64,000 nt of DNA, taken from positions 30,444,986-30,508,985 of the forward strand of contig NC_135355.1 in NCBI RefSeq assembly GCF_051622035.1. Reading direction: 5' to 3'. The notes under the pieces are model-generated. The model worked only from the letters and a program-made list of their open reading frames with translations, was not told where the DNA came from and made no database searches. Source of the stretch: Arctopsyche grandis (lineage: Eukaryota; Arthropoda; Insecta; Trichoptera; Hydropsychidae). The translations under genes were made by a program, and so were the position numbers. Shown here piece after piece: positions 50,002 to 62,112 of this stretch; the first letter of the stretch is position 1, and the number at the start of each line of letters is the position of its first letter.

Positions 50002-50107
50002 TATAAAACATGAAACGTTCGTGGCAAGGTTATTTCTTATAAGATGTTTCATTTTACGGAAGAGATCTTCAGGCTTCCTCGATTAAGTCTATCGATAAGG
50101 GTGTTTT
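46163..50107. other. AT-rich intergenic region with simple repeats
   Basis: No gene is seen. It includes the SWI5 3'UTR, a poly-G run near 46714-46731, a TG run near 47380, TC-rich repeats near 47775-47805, and two long TA dinucleotide arrays at about 49860-49930 and 49948-49998. The part near 50107 is the FAM120-like 3'UTR, read leftward. Confidence 0.5.
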
Positions 50108-53100
50108 TTAGTCGTCGAGGGCAGACTTGCCCTGACTTTTGTGATCCCCATTGGATTCGTTGCCGCCATTGACTATTGAGACAGGCTTACTGGGAATCTA
50201 AAATTCAAAACAAAGTTCTATTACAGATTTATTTTTTAAATGTCAAAATATCTGTAATGTTTAATGCAACCAACCTTGTTTTTCATTGTCGTATGATTTT
50301 CGACGAGTTTTCCATTATTTTCGGACACTTTTATCACATCTTCAGGTTTGGCAGGTGATTCAGTCTTTTGTGTTCCCTTTTTCTTTCCCTTGGGAACTGT
50401 TTTCTTGAAATTTTTGGCCGATTTTGGCTTGTTTACTCCGTTACTTGACGTGGCGCTGTCAAATTGGGAATCGGGCGATTCGCCATTATCAGACAACTGC
50501 TCTTGTTGATTGGTGGAGTCTGTCGTCGAATCGACTAAAGCCTCATTGGCGGCCGCTGCATCAGTCGCGCTATTAAAATTTTTTTTCTCTTCGCCATGTA
50601 AAACCTTTCCATTTATCGATATGGTGGGTTCTCGTATCGAGTTGGTGTTGGTATCGGAGCGTCCGCGAGGTGCCGCGGGACGAGTGGTGCGATGGCGTGT
50701 GCGACGAGCCAAGCCTCCCCGAGTTGTTACTCCTACACCTCGGCCGCGACTGACCCCACGTCCTCTTGATGAATGATGATTGTATGTACTGTGTTGTGAA
50801 GGATACGTGGAATATCCAATCTGTGACATGTTTATTAACTGATGAAAATAATTCAAAATGGTGATCCTGTTAATGTATATATTTAATTCTAATAGCATTA
50901 AAAAAAAAAGTCACCTGGGGAGTGTATCTCGGTTGAGCCGAGCGAGCGTAATTGGCTCCCCATTGTCCGACCACAACTCCAGCTATTTCCAATCTTCCGC
51001 CGACGCGGTGAGTTGTGTTCAAATTTCCGCGACCTTTCGAATTGGCCCAACCAAGGACGCCCGGTGGAGGATAGCCGATATTCGTCATATCTGGAAAATT
51101 TTGAGTTTCCTTTATAAAAATTGAAAATGTATTATACAAACTATATATAATAGTTTTCTTCTTAGTCGCCTCACAACACGTACACATATGTATGTACGTA
51201 AATGTGGCATTTATAGTTTATCAAGTACTAGTGGTTTTTGAATCAAAACTTACATACATACATACAAAGTCCCTTTCGAAATTATATATTAGATGTAATA
51301 ATTAAAATTTGACAAATTTTTGTATTAAAACCAAAGCAATCTAATGTAGGCAAAAGAATAATTTAAAATAGTACTTGGGTTCATCGGCAGTGGTGGAATT
51401 GCGAATTCAATGTTCAGTCCTTCCAAAATAGCTTTTCGCATTCTTTCAACCTAAAGTGAACAAAACAATCAATTAACACTTCAACTTACGGTGAAAGTAA
51501 ATTCCCATTCGTTAAAACACATCGGAAGATTTATACACTTGATATTAAATTACCTTTACAACGACATCAACTTGATTATCGCAGAGCTGCACAAGATTTT
51601 TGACAGAATTTGCTCTCGCTAGTTTGTGTTGGAAGAGTTTACCATCAAAGAATATCCAAGGAGACGTGAAGGGCCACCAGATTGGGGCACCACAAGCGTC
51701 ATTTGCCAACAATGCATTTTCGATACCAGTCATAACGAGAGCTCCTAGTTGTACACCACGCACTGTGACAGCAGACAACTAAAGCAAATGTTTTCAAATA
51801 AGTTATATAAAAAAAGGAAATGTCAGCAAACAGTCTTCATATGAATATAAATGAAAATTCACAGTCATTTCTTGTAATGGTAATGGATTCATAAGATCGG
51901 TAGCGAAAGCAGTGGCCAGGAAAGCGTCTAGTTCATGTCGTCTTAAACATTGCACCTGCGATGTCATAATATACCTAAAACGAAAAATAAAACAGCATAT
52001 AAATTTCGATTCATAATGTATTTAAGTCAAAATTGTACATTGCATACCTTAAAACTGTAGCAAACAGCATGAGATGTTGTGGCACATATGAACTGTTGGT
52101 CATCAAGGGATTTTCTGAACGCATACAAGATAAGAAAGCTCGAATTCGACGATTTTTATCATCTTGCGCAGTTCTAAAAAAAAGAAAACCACCCAAAAAA
52201 ATAAATATCTTATGGAAATTTAATCACCTATATATATATATGTATTTACACACATATGTATGTGTGTGTCACAGTGAAATTATATTTTCACTGGCGTTTC
52301 AGTCAAATCATAACCAGTTACATTTTCAGGGTTGGTTTTATTCATTTAAGATTAGATTGTTAAGGTTGGTATTATTTAAGGGTTATGATAGGTTAGGTTA
52401 AATAAGGGTTGGCCCTATTCATTTAAAATTGGGTTGTTAGGGTTAAATTTATAGAGTGAAATGTTGTAAATTCGTTGTTTGATACATGTTTACTGCTTGA
52501 ATTGGTGAAAATATGCTTTCACTGTAACATATACACTATCTAAAATAAATAAATTATATATGTACATACCCAAACCAAAGACGTTGAACAGTCGGAACAG
52601 GCCAGTCCAGCATAACCCCTGGCACAAGTTCAGATGACTTTCCAGGATTCCGCCGACTGTAAATCCATTCAGATATATTAATGGGAAGTGGCGATGTAGA
52701 TTTCTCTCCTTCTGCAAGACATTTCGGCATACATTTATAACTAGACTCATAATAATGCATAATTTATATATACATATTTATATCTACTACCTTTATTTCG
52801 AGTCGCCATGAAGTGATAGTGATGCATGTTGAAAAGAATAGCATATATGTTTTGTCTGATTGGTTGGAAGAGGTGATGAATCGATGGCAATTCTCTATGG
52901 GTCTCATCCTCTAGCAGTACTGGTAACGTTAACTGACGATGCATGAGAATCGTGAGCAGTGACGGTGACATGAGGCCCTTCGAATGTCTCTCGGAACAAG
53001 TTCGAAGCACTTCAATGGGGAACGGTGTAATTGGACTTTTTATAGTCTGCAATGTACATCGTTAAGTATTAGAAAATGTATATGTATTTTGACAAATTGA

Positions 53101-56100
53101 TATACGGTGGTAGACCACCCTCGAGAACACGGTAAATATATAAAAAAATAAAAAGTATTTTACGTTCACGTTTTGAGACAAAACTGTGTTCTCAAGGGGT
53201 TTACTGTATTGCGAAATTTCAATTTGATTACGTCTTTTGATGAGATTGGTGTCGGCGCCGGAGTCTTGGCTGACATTAATGTACTGGCACTGACATTTGA
53301 TTTTGTGTCAGAAGTTGATTCCAATCCAACGTTTTCAGACCAGTCTGTTCCGGAGCAAGATACATTTCCTAGTTTAAACTCACCCATCTAAAAATACAAT
53401 TATAATAATATAGAATACACATGATAATGAAAGGAAGTAAATCACTATTCGGTAAATTACCTCAGGTTTATTAGCTTCCGATGCCAGTCTGGATGTATCC
53501 ATATCAACTTCTTTAGAAACATTGTGGATCGGCTTACGAAGTTTTTGTTTCCATCCTAGATCATTATAAGTTTCGTGAATAAAAATACAAATGTGTTTTC
53601 ACAAAAATGATAAAACTTACTAAAATAAAAAGCTAACCGACTGTATTCTTGTACTTTAAAAATCCATCTTTCGTGCCGTTAATATAATACTGAATGGATT
53701 GTTTCAGCAGAGGACAACGATAGTCATTGGTGTTGCCGAAGACGTCCACGCACAATGCGTCCAAATCTTTGCTTGCAAAATCACGAATATGAGTAGCAAC
53801 GCTGCGAACTAAAGCTTCGCCCGTTAACTGGAAAATACAATATATTAAAAACATCAACGTCAACGAGATATACATATTTATGGAATGAAAAAAAAAAACC
53901 TTTTTTTGGTTATTGTTCAGTCTTCTGTGAAAATCGGTCAAATGCTGCTCCGTTAAAATATTATTGCCAAGCAGAGCCGCCACGATGCATATTTTATCTT
54001 GGGAAATCTCAAGCCACTGCGCGAGATCGTGCACCATATATTCTTTGGTTTCTAACGATGACTGCAAATGCAATGAATGAGTACACCGATATTGATTTTT
54101 CAATATTGAATTCTGATGGTGGATCCCTCACCCTGTACGTTAGTTTCAAGCGAGAGGAACAGAAATATCTAGGTGGTTGGAATGCAAGATATTCTCCAGC
54201 ACATCCAAGTAGCCCAGCATAGCCCCGCTCCCGACACAAACCTACGACTTCCTGGTGATGATCATCAGTGGTAACCATCTGAAAACAAAAACAGTTTTAT
54301 TATTATTATTATTTTTTTTTATTTCATACCAGGAAGGCATTACAGGTAAACCCCAATGCGCCTTCCTGGCCAAATTACAAACAATACAGCATTTTTTATT
54401 ATATAAGTCGCTAAATTACGAGACACTGACTTAAACTCGACAATTAACGAGACATCTATGAATTGTACATACATTTTTATTGTAATATTTACATTAATCA
54501 TACTCAAATAGTGGTGACATAGTGGGTAGGAAGGATTTTTAGCCAATTTTTAATCGGGAATCGTTTCAACAATGAAATCAGAGAAAATTGGCAAACTCTG
54601 ATAGGAAACGATCAACCAGGAGTCACAAATCCTGGTCTGACCAGCAGCATTACAGATATACTTAAAAAAATTCTTTTCAATCGAGGTCAGCTCAAGGGAT
54701 CGAACTCGGCGCCTCTCAGTGTTAAGCAGAAGCTTAATGACCGAGCCACGCTGCTGCTTATAAAATAATCTTATAAAAATATAATTTTATGAGTTAAAAC
54801 GCAATAATTACAAGGGAGAAAGTGAAATTGATTCATTTGACAAAATTAAGATCTTCAGATACATACATAATTACAATTGCGTATTGACGATTGAAAAATC
54901 GTCACAAATACGATAAAAATTCAACATTGAATTGATATGCCTATTTTACCAGCATCTGTGAAACCTGATATGGGTGAATATGCAGACCAACCAGTAAAAT
55001 ATATATTAAGGTCTATCCATACTGGTACAGTACAGACCAGCAACTGCACGTAAATAGCAGTGTGAAAAATATTTTTTAGTATATTCTATATATGGACACA
55101 TTCATATGTTCCATAGGCCTGAAAAACGCCAATAGGCGTTGTATTTTGAGCATCTACAAAATAAACAAGAATACTACCTGCTAAGCCTTTCCATGTAGCA
55201 TAATAAAAACTGCATTGAACATGGGAACATAAAGACTGGTTTACACCGGAATTTCTAAATTTATAACCATAGCAGAATTTCCCGATGGAAATCCCTAACC
55301 GCTGAGTATTTTCGATTGTGGCTTGGCATTTAGATTGTGAGCATTACATTTTAACAACAATGAAGGAGATGGAACTAGTTTTAGAACAATACGTTAATTA
55401 ATAGACTTCTTTTGTTTTTTTTATATTGTTGCAAGATATGTTAGAGTCTAAACACACCTTTACAAAACTCGAAATCCTCAGCGGTAGTTATCTAGGGTTT
55501 GTTTGGATTAGCTACAATTTTTATACCTGCTTTCTATTGGATTTCTAAATAATTCTAATTGGAAATGTTGGCGAAATTTTCAGCGTGGCGGGCTTTCAAC
55601 AGAAAGCCGTCAAACGTCAGCACTCAAAGGGTTAACATCTATATAATATGTTTTAGAGTTTAATTTTTCTATGAGCTTACCATGGGAATACTCAAATGAC
55701 GTAGAGCGGTTCTCAAACAGGAATGTAATCCAGCTGGCGGCACCCACCAAACTTTTGGAGGTGGTGTACCCTTAGCAGCAATGTGACGCAACACCTGTAA
55801 TAAATTCTAAAATTACTTACACACCTATTGAAATTATACATAATACACATTAAAAAGTATCAACAGGTAATCGGAATAATTTATGAATTTAAGATAATAA
55901 TGAAGTTAGACTGGTTATTATAACAAAAATGCTAACACTGTTGATTCTTTGCCGATTGGCTGCTTGCTGCTGTGCCCATTGAGCTGGAGGGACGAGTGGT
56001 GCACCGGCAGCTGTGGTAGGATGAGCTCCATTAAAGCATATGCAAACGGAAACTTGATGTTCGCCCAGGGCGGCTTTCAGTGAGACGAAAAATTGAACAC

Positions 56101-56398
56101 ACCGTGCCCACTGACCGCCGCAAGCCCAATCTGTGGATTACCAACACTTGAACATATTAATCAAGCACGAAAAATGTAAATAAAACCAAACCACACACAC
56201 ATGATTTTTTTCGTTTATATTTATATATGTATATTATTACATAAACTCGCCTGAAAAAAATCCACCGTACAATCTATCAAGGCAACCTTCGGCGTCGACG
56301 AGTAGACGGAAACCGCCCGTGTGGTTTCTTCCAATTCTGAACAAATCGACGCTGACTCCTTCGTTCTCTAGCAGAGCTTGTAAATCTTGAATGCCCAT
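50108..56398 (-). CDS. FAM120-like protein (constitutive coactivator of PPAR-gamma-like), 17 exons
   Basis: Reading order of exons: 56398-56251, 56130-55937, 55794-55681, 54278-54132, 54061-53900, 53827-53638, 53555-53461, 53387-53205, 53046-52791, 52711-52570, 52173-52048, 51974-51863, 51778-51554, 51450-51375, 51090-50915, 50820-50275 and 50197-50108. They total 2982 bases, 993 residues, in phase throughout. The N-terminus (MGIQDLQALLENEG, LLVDAEGCLDRL, DWACGGQWARCVQFF, VAALLGNNIL) is the XPG/FEN1-like domain of FAM120A/B. Acidic residues normally used for catalysis are not kept (GCAGEYL where human has GEDTDYL). The C-terminal part is RG-rich (SRGRGVSRGRGVGV), which suggests RNA binding, and then lysine-rich. 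Mammalian FAM120A is an RNA-binding scaffold; the insect role is unknown. The first intron uses a GC donor. A 5'UTR exon ends with an acceptor at 56480. Confidence 0.92.
52271..52525. mobile_element. MITE in a FAM120-like intron
   Basis: ACAGTGAAATTATATTTTCA on the left and, reversed, ACAGTGAAAGCATATTTTCA on the right form an inverted repeat of about 22 bases bounding 255 bases. Inside are several TTAGGTTA/GGTTAG-type words. No ORF is recognisable and the target duplication is unclear. Confidence 0.55.
54300..54765 (-). mobile_element. tRNA-derived SINE in a FAM120-like intron
   Basis: Read on the minus strand, the head GTGGCTCGGTCATTAAGC then GAGTTCGATCCC gives RNA polymerase III A and B boxes of a tRNA-like promoter. 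The body holds GATTTCATTGTTGAAACG. The 3' end finishes CCTTCCTGGTATGAAATAAA and runs into an AAT-rich tail. It is about 460 bases and looks full length. Confidence 0.75.
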
Positions 56399-56739
56399 AT
56401 TTTCAAAATTCTATGCGAGCTGTCTCGTCTGTGATAATACCAGTTGCTAAGCTCCGGAAAGTTTGAACTTATTATAATCTGGAATGCAAAAGTTCGAAAT
56501 TTATTAGTATTGAAATAAACTTTTTTAAATAACTTATAGGACTATAATATGAATACAACATTTAAAGCCAAATATATTTTCAACTTTACAGATTACCATC
56601 TGATTCAGATTCTGAGATGGTTTATAAATAGTTGAATATTATCCAATGAATTCAATAAACCCTTTTCACCTACACACATACATATATTCAGAAACTAATG
56701 TCAAAAAACAAACAAAAATAGGTACATTTTTTTATTTAT

Positions 56740-57073
56740 TTATCTAATAAAATGTATATTTACCATGGTGCTATTATGGGTTTTGCTCCAAGGTAACACC
56801 TATGACCAAATTTGTACATATGTACATTATATGAATTTATAATAAATTTGTATATATGTATTTTATATAATGGCGACAAATGAGGATAGGTTGCCAATTT
56901 GTTAGGAACCGTTTCAACAATGAAATCAGATCAATTGACTAACTACCATAGGAAACGATCGACCTAGAGTAATATATATTTAAGGTCTGGCCAGCAACAT
57001 AGAGCCAGGGTTTGAACCCATGACCCCTCAGTTGATAGCATTGTATGCTAACCACTGACCTGTGTTGCTGGTT
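56740..57073 (-). mobile_element. tRNA-derived SINE, second type of head, same body
   Basis: The minus strand begins near 57073 with CAGTGGTTAGCATACAATGC and GGGTTCAAACCC (A- and B-box-like). It then shares the body motif GATTTCATTGTTGAAACG with the SINE at 54300-54765. The 3' end is uncertain. Confidence 0.65.
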
Positions 57074-57949
57074 TTATCAGTAGTCATACTTGATTTCCAT
57101 ATGTGAAAAAGGAAGAAATCCCAGAAAATTGATTTTTTCGGTTCAAACAAATACTACAAGAGCTATTCTAAATTAGTGGACCAGGTTTCACCAATATTCG
57201 TTAAATGAACTCTTCGTTTCTGTACTTGAATATAATTTGCCATCAATTTTGAATAAGATTAATAATTTTATGTGTATTACAGCTACATGCTACTATGTAA
57301 TTAAACCAAAACCTTTTAAATTGAAAATTCTAATATATTAATTTTATTTAAAATAATTAATTTTCATTTATTATATTAAATATTGAATTAAAAGTTGGAA
57401 CAAGTCGTAACATGTAAAGATATTGGAGAATGTTTCTGGAATGATTTCTATGATGATTCTAGTACCAAGTCGAAGAGACAAGTAGAAAAACAGAGTTCTA
57501 GAATATGTATAACAAGAATTGGACGATGGACATCTAAATTTACTAAATATGATACGTTTTATGCATCTATGTATTTTTTACGGTTTATAAAATCATTTCT
57601 CGGTTTTAACAGTAGATTGGTTTTGCAAAATTGATATGTAAATCGATACTATCATTTGTATGTAAAAAGTATAGAACGAACATATGTAATAGAATTTTTT
57701 TATGATTTTATCAATATACCTATGTAGGTACAAAAGTTCATGTTTGTATGTAGAAAGATTGAATTCAACAAACAAAAATATGATATTATTGGAAAAAAAT
57801 GATGGATTTCAAAACTTAATAAAAACATTGAAATCATCTACACCTCAAACTCCATAGAAGAAATGACAATTCCAGAGGCCAACTTTAATCCTTTGAAGTG
57901 AATAATAAAATATATTTTTAAATCATGTCATATAAACGGTAAACGGAGT

Positions 57950-58123
57950 TCGATGTCAGAAAAATCGCGAATGTGGAATATCTGGTACTCGAGTTCTGGC
58001 TAGTACAATATTTCGCGTTGGTTCTCTTTCGATTGTTGAAGTTTTTGTGTGCCAGATGTTCAGTGATCGAGTTTTTTGGTGACGTGCGCGAGATCGCTTT
58101 TTGCGGAGTAATCACCGAACCCT
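57950..58123 (-). repeat. Short interspersed repeat (copy 3 of 3)
   Basis: It matches 19558-19742 closely, again ending, on the minus strand, with GGTTCGGTGATTACTCCGC. It has no coding signal. Confidence 0.55.
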
Positions 58124-59229
58124 TATAAACAGAATCACAAACGTAATTGTTATAGTATTTAATTGAAGTACATATGTATGTATATGTCTAAATACGCAGA
58201 TTTAGATTTTTTCTGATGAATTTGTTTTTATGCTAGTCGAGTGCTTTGTAAATGTATAGTATAAGTATAGAGAAAATGTTTCGTTTTAAAACCAGTAGTT
58301 TTCGAAATTTCCAATATTTTGAAAGCCTTTTTTGACCAAACTGAATAGATAATGATAAAATACACATACATACATATGTAAACTTACTATATTATTAGCC
58401 AAGTGTCATTATAACCATAGTTTCAGCAAGATTTTTCTTGCGCGCGCAGAATACGGGAGGAAAAGCCTGTTCCTCTTGTTCCTGTTGTATCCTGCTCGCG
58501 CAAATTAAGTGAGTATGTACCGTTTCCCATGCACCCTTTTTTTTGATCTTTCGACTTAAGATCTTTCAATTTTCGATATTTGGTTTTTCGTGCATTTCTA
58601 ATTCGATCCTGTGAGGTGCACCCTTCTTGTACATATATACGGTTTTTCTATAATCTGTTTATAATCATGTTGACAGTATTAGCGTTTTTCAACATGGTTC
58701 TCTTGGAGTCCCAGAATATTTCTATATAAGTTTGTCGCAGACAACATTGCTTGCCAGTTTGCGTCGGACATAAAGATCACATTAAATAGTCAATAAACTA
58801 AAAATATGTAACAAATTAAAAGTCAGTTACATATTTTGTTTTTAAAAAAAGAATATATTATATAAGTATTTAAATAGTTCATTAGAATATATTTTGAAAT
58901 TTTAAAACAAACGATGTATAACATATAATTTTTCATTTGTTTTTCTATCAAGCAACTATTGTGCGGGGGGGGGGGGGTTGCTTTGTTTATGTATTATGAA
59001 AATATATACAATATGTATAGCAAATTCGAATGTCAAAATTATTATTAAGTTTCATTAGGCGAAACTATTACTTTTATTTATCATTTTTTTTTCGTTTCAG
59101 CTGTTATTCAACAATTTGAAATATGTACCCAAGTAAGATTCTCGCAAACGAAAAGCTGGGCGAAGCCGAGCGCTCGAGTGCGTAAATTAGCCGAAAACAT
59201 TCAAATGGGTAGATTCGAATCGTAATCGA

Positions 59230-59603
59230 TATGCCATGTGTCAGTTCGGCCGGGTGATAAGGTTCGCATGTCCTCGTCTGAACCGGAAGACGGGTCGATC
59301 CGAGCGAAAGTGCATCGGAATCGGCATCGGCATCGGCACGTGTCTCGAGTTGCGGGGCTGAAGAAGAAGAGGAGAAGGAGAAGAAGAAGGCCGGGCTCGA
59401 GGATTCACCTTCGGGGCGGCTGCAGCTCGCTAGCAGGAGGCGGCCGCCATTCGCACTCGGAGCGGGCAATCAATCGGCGGAGACCAGCTCACTCGCTCGC
59501 CAATCGGTGACCGCCGGTCGTCAGTCGTCAGTCGTCAGCCGCCACCCACCACCCACCACCCACCAATCGGCAATCTAGGATCCCCACCCGAGTATCGGCA
59601 ATC

Positions 59604-59637
<34 letters not shown>

Positions 59638-59880
59638 CGACAGTCGACAGTCGGCTCTCGCACTTTGCACTTCCCACTTCGCCACCAGCTGGAGCTGCCG
59701 GTCTCGATCGGCCGTCCCGGTCCCGGTCTCGCTCCCGCTCCCACTCCCGCTCCCTCTCCCACTCCAACTTACACACACATTCGCACTCGCACTCGCCTTC
59801 GCCCTCGCACACCGGCCACGTCTGCCAACACTCTTTGTGCTCGTCAAGTTGCCGACTCACACTAGTGCGGCGCCCCAAAG
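59230..59880. promoter_or_regulatory. GC-rich island with clustered short tandem repeats
   Basis: It contains GGCATCGGCATCGG, GAAGAAGGAGAAGG, CCACCCACCACCCACCACC near 59542-59565, AGACAGTAGACAGTAGACAG near 59608-59635, and CGCTCCCACTCCCGCTCCC near 59730-59760. The composition contrasts with the AT-rich flanks and suggests a promoter with a noncoding exon, perhaps for the FAM120-like gene. Open frames here are repeats of a few residues. Confidence 0.35.
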
Positions 59881-60039
59881 CAAAATTCGGTTCGGTGATT
59901 ATTCCGCAAAAAGCTTTGAAATAAAAACGCTAAACCAATCTATTTTTTTTATCCCAAGCTGAACACCTGAGAAGTAACAAGTGATGTGAAGAGAGCGTGA
60001 TGTCCCGAGACAAAAACAACCCCCGCCATCCACCCTTAA

Positions 60040-60505
60040 GAGGGCTGGACAGCAGCGCCTTGTCCATACAAACGTACTATACTTCTCCCTTCCTCAATTA
60101 CGGCACTAGAGAAATTATTTTTTAATATGCTATGGATATCCACCATTGGGTTGCATCTATCGTTTTATTTTTTTTGATTAATTATTTTTTATATGAGATA
60201 GGAGCCGCCAAACATCTATAAAATCGCCTCTTTTTTACACCCACGAAACGAGTCCAGCGTGCTTATTTAACGGTCGATTTAAAAAAAAATACGCCGATAG
60301 ATGCACAGAAAGTATCTTTCTCATACCGATGATGAAATTTTTTTAAAAATTGGTCCAGTTTCGGAGGAGAAAATTGGAGAATACGAAACCTTGATTTTGT
60401 CGATTTAAAATACGTATTATCTGGTCGAAGCGCAACTGTCGCATTCACTCAATATATATATCGAAGGAACGGCAACAAAATTAAGGTTTCGGGTGTACAG
60501 CTCTC
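60040..60505. mobile_element. MITE, 'GAGGGCTG' family (copy 2)
   Basis: TTAA stands at 60036-60039 and 60506-60509. The ends and body match the element at 17680-18203, with a shorter microsatellite portion inside. It has no ORF of note. Confidence 0.75.
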
Positions 60506-60952
60506 TTAATGATAATTCATCCACAAATTAAGGGTATATCAATAAAGAAAACGAAGCATGAAATTGCTGTTCCGCAATGCTACTTTCCGTCATAAAACGC
60601 ACCAAAATAAAGAAATGTACATATATATTATAATTTTAATATAAAAGGAACTTATGTGTAGATCTGTTAAGGCTGGGGTGGTAGAGTTTTTGCTGTGAAG
60701 GCTGTGCTTTTCCAAAATCAATATCATGTGGATTACACCCGGGCAACAGATGTCAACGAGATTGAATTAATTCAAGCATGTACATATATGAAGAACTTAT
60801 AAATGATTTTATTTAATAGTAACAATCGGGTTATTTAAATAAATAAGTATTATATTGTATGGATTTATTAATAAAGTACACAACATGAATTCATTGGAAT
60901 TATACAATTGCACATATTACAATACGTAAATGCATACAAACACGAAAAAAAA

Positions 60953-61816
60953 TTACTTAGTATGCTTGCGTTTATTTTCCTGCTGTTTAGCAGCTTTTTT
61001 CTTCATTATTTGAAGACGCTTATCAGCTGATATTATATTTATATTAGGAGTTACAACTTTAGAAGAACCGGGCAACGGGTTAAAAGGGGCTTTTCCTGAA
61101 GATGGTTTACTGGCACTTGCAATCGATGGCATGGAAATGATTGTCATCTTCGAAGAACTGGGACCACTTTCCACATCCATGTTTTGTGCGGTCGGACAAG
61201 TTGCGCACTGCCAACCAGTTTCCGCGTCTGCTTCACTTATAGGAGGATCATGACATTCCTGAAAAAAAAAAAAAAAAAACAAAAAAATATTTCCCTCACA
61301 TCGTTATTATAATACTGCACATATTTTATTTATTCTAGTTTTCCAATTACTAAATATGCCAAACGATATCTTCATATTTCGGGATGTACATTGTATCTAC
61401 TTATTTGGCATGACGTTGCAATTCGAATAATTGAATAGTTGATATACCTGATGATACAGTTTGTGGCAGACGTCGCATTCGACCAGTCTGTTTCCCGCTT
61501 GTACGGCGAGATGGCGACAAACAGCACATGCGAGATCTTCTTCCAATAACTCTAATGTCATCTCGTCACGGTCCCGTTCCCTTTCTCTTTCACGCTCTCT
61601 CTCGCGCTCCCTATCCCTTTCCTTTTCTTTCTCCTTCTCCTTCCCGATATCGAGATATTTCTTGGGTAGGACGTTGGCCATGGTACGTTCAGGTCCATCT
61701 TGAGCGAGAATCAGTTCGTCTAGAGCTGCACGCAATTGTTCGGTCGACTCCGGGCTCGAAGAGTGCAACCATCGTAACGCCTGACAAATGCCGGGGTCCA
61801 ATTCTATCGAAGACAT
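60953..61816 (-). CDS. IntS12: Integrator complex subunit 12, PHD-finger protein, 2 exons
   Basis: Exons 61816-61448 and 61258-60953 give 675 bases, 224 residues. Integrator cleaves snRNA 3' ends and terminates promoter-proximal transcription in the nucleus. The N-terminal block MSSIELDPGICQALRWLHSS matches the short conserved region of INTS12 (human NLELDPIFLKALGFLHSKS), which binds the complex. The PHD finger spans about residues 95-150 (LACAVCRHLAVQAGNRLVEC, DVCHKLYHQECHDPP, WQCATC) with the usual Cys4-His-Cys3 set. Between them is a long KEKERDRE repeat. The tail ends with a basic stretch (MKKKAAKQQENKRKHTK). It is shorter than the human protein (about 460 residues). The exon border falls inside the PHD finger (YHQ|ECHD). 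The start chosen is the methionine just before the conserved block. Confidence 0.93.
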
Positions 61817-61900
61817 GGCGTCGCGACACAACGAGCAATGGCTGGCGAATGGACAGCTGTCAGGCGCAGAACGCCGACACTGCCGCCAACAGATTGGTGG

Positions 61901-61972
61901 GTCTACGTGACGAGGCAGAATGTTAAACTAATGTGCGCGCGCAGAATTAACATTCTGTCTCGTCACAGAGAC
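61901..61972. repeat. Inverted repeat in the INTS12 upstream region
   Basis: GTCTACGTGACGAGGCAGAA followed by TGTTAA pairs with the downstream TTAACATTCTGTCTCGTCAC followed by AGAGAC, 26-base arms with three mismatches around a 20-base GC-rich loop. It lies 85-156 bases before the INTS12 ATG. Confidence 0.7.
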
Positions 61973-61990
61973 CGATCGTAGGTGCAATAG

Positions 61991-62112
61991 ACGTCCATAC
62001 TAACAATATTTGCGAATTTTTCCATAACCAGTTCCTAAATACAAGTTGCAATATGGGAACTGGATATGGAAAATTTGAGAATATCGGGTGTAGATATCGG
62101 TAGTATGGACGT
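61991..62112. mobile_element. Foldback MITE, about 122 bp
   Basis: ACGTCCATACT on the left and AGTATGGACGT on the right are inverted. The stem continues imperfectly through AATTTTTCCATA-CCAGTTCC and its partner GGAACTGGATATGGAAAATT. No ORF. Confidence 0.6.

Larger units (their letters stand above)
56481..60952. other. Intergenic region between FAM120-like and INTS12 genes
   Basis: No protein gene is supported. It holds the SINE at 56740-57073, a short repeat at 57950-58123, a poly-G run near 58964-58977, a GC-rich island at 59230-59880, a MITE at 60040-60505 and the INTS12 3'UTR (minus-strand AATAAA at 60868-60863). The first exon of the FAM120-like gene should lie somewhere here. Confidence 0.5.

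Noticed and set aside
49765-50027. Open frames of alternating Tyr-Ile
   Set aside because: Translation of a TA dinucleotide array.
54690-54765. Possible tRNA gene (A- and B-box-like sequence)
   Set aside because: It does not fold as a complete tRNA and is joined to a SINE body and tail.
57395-57634. 79-codon plus-strand frame
   Set aside because: No family resemblance, AT-rich surroundings and no clear splice or promoter signals.
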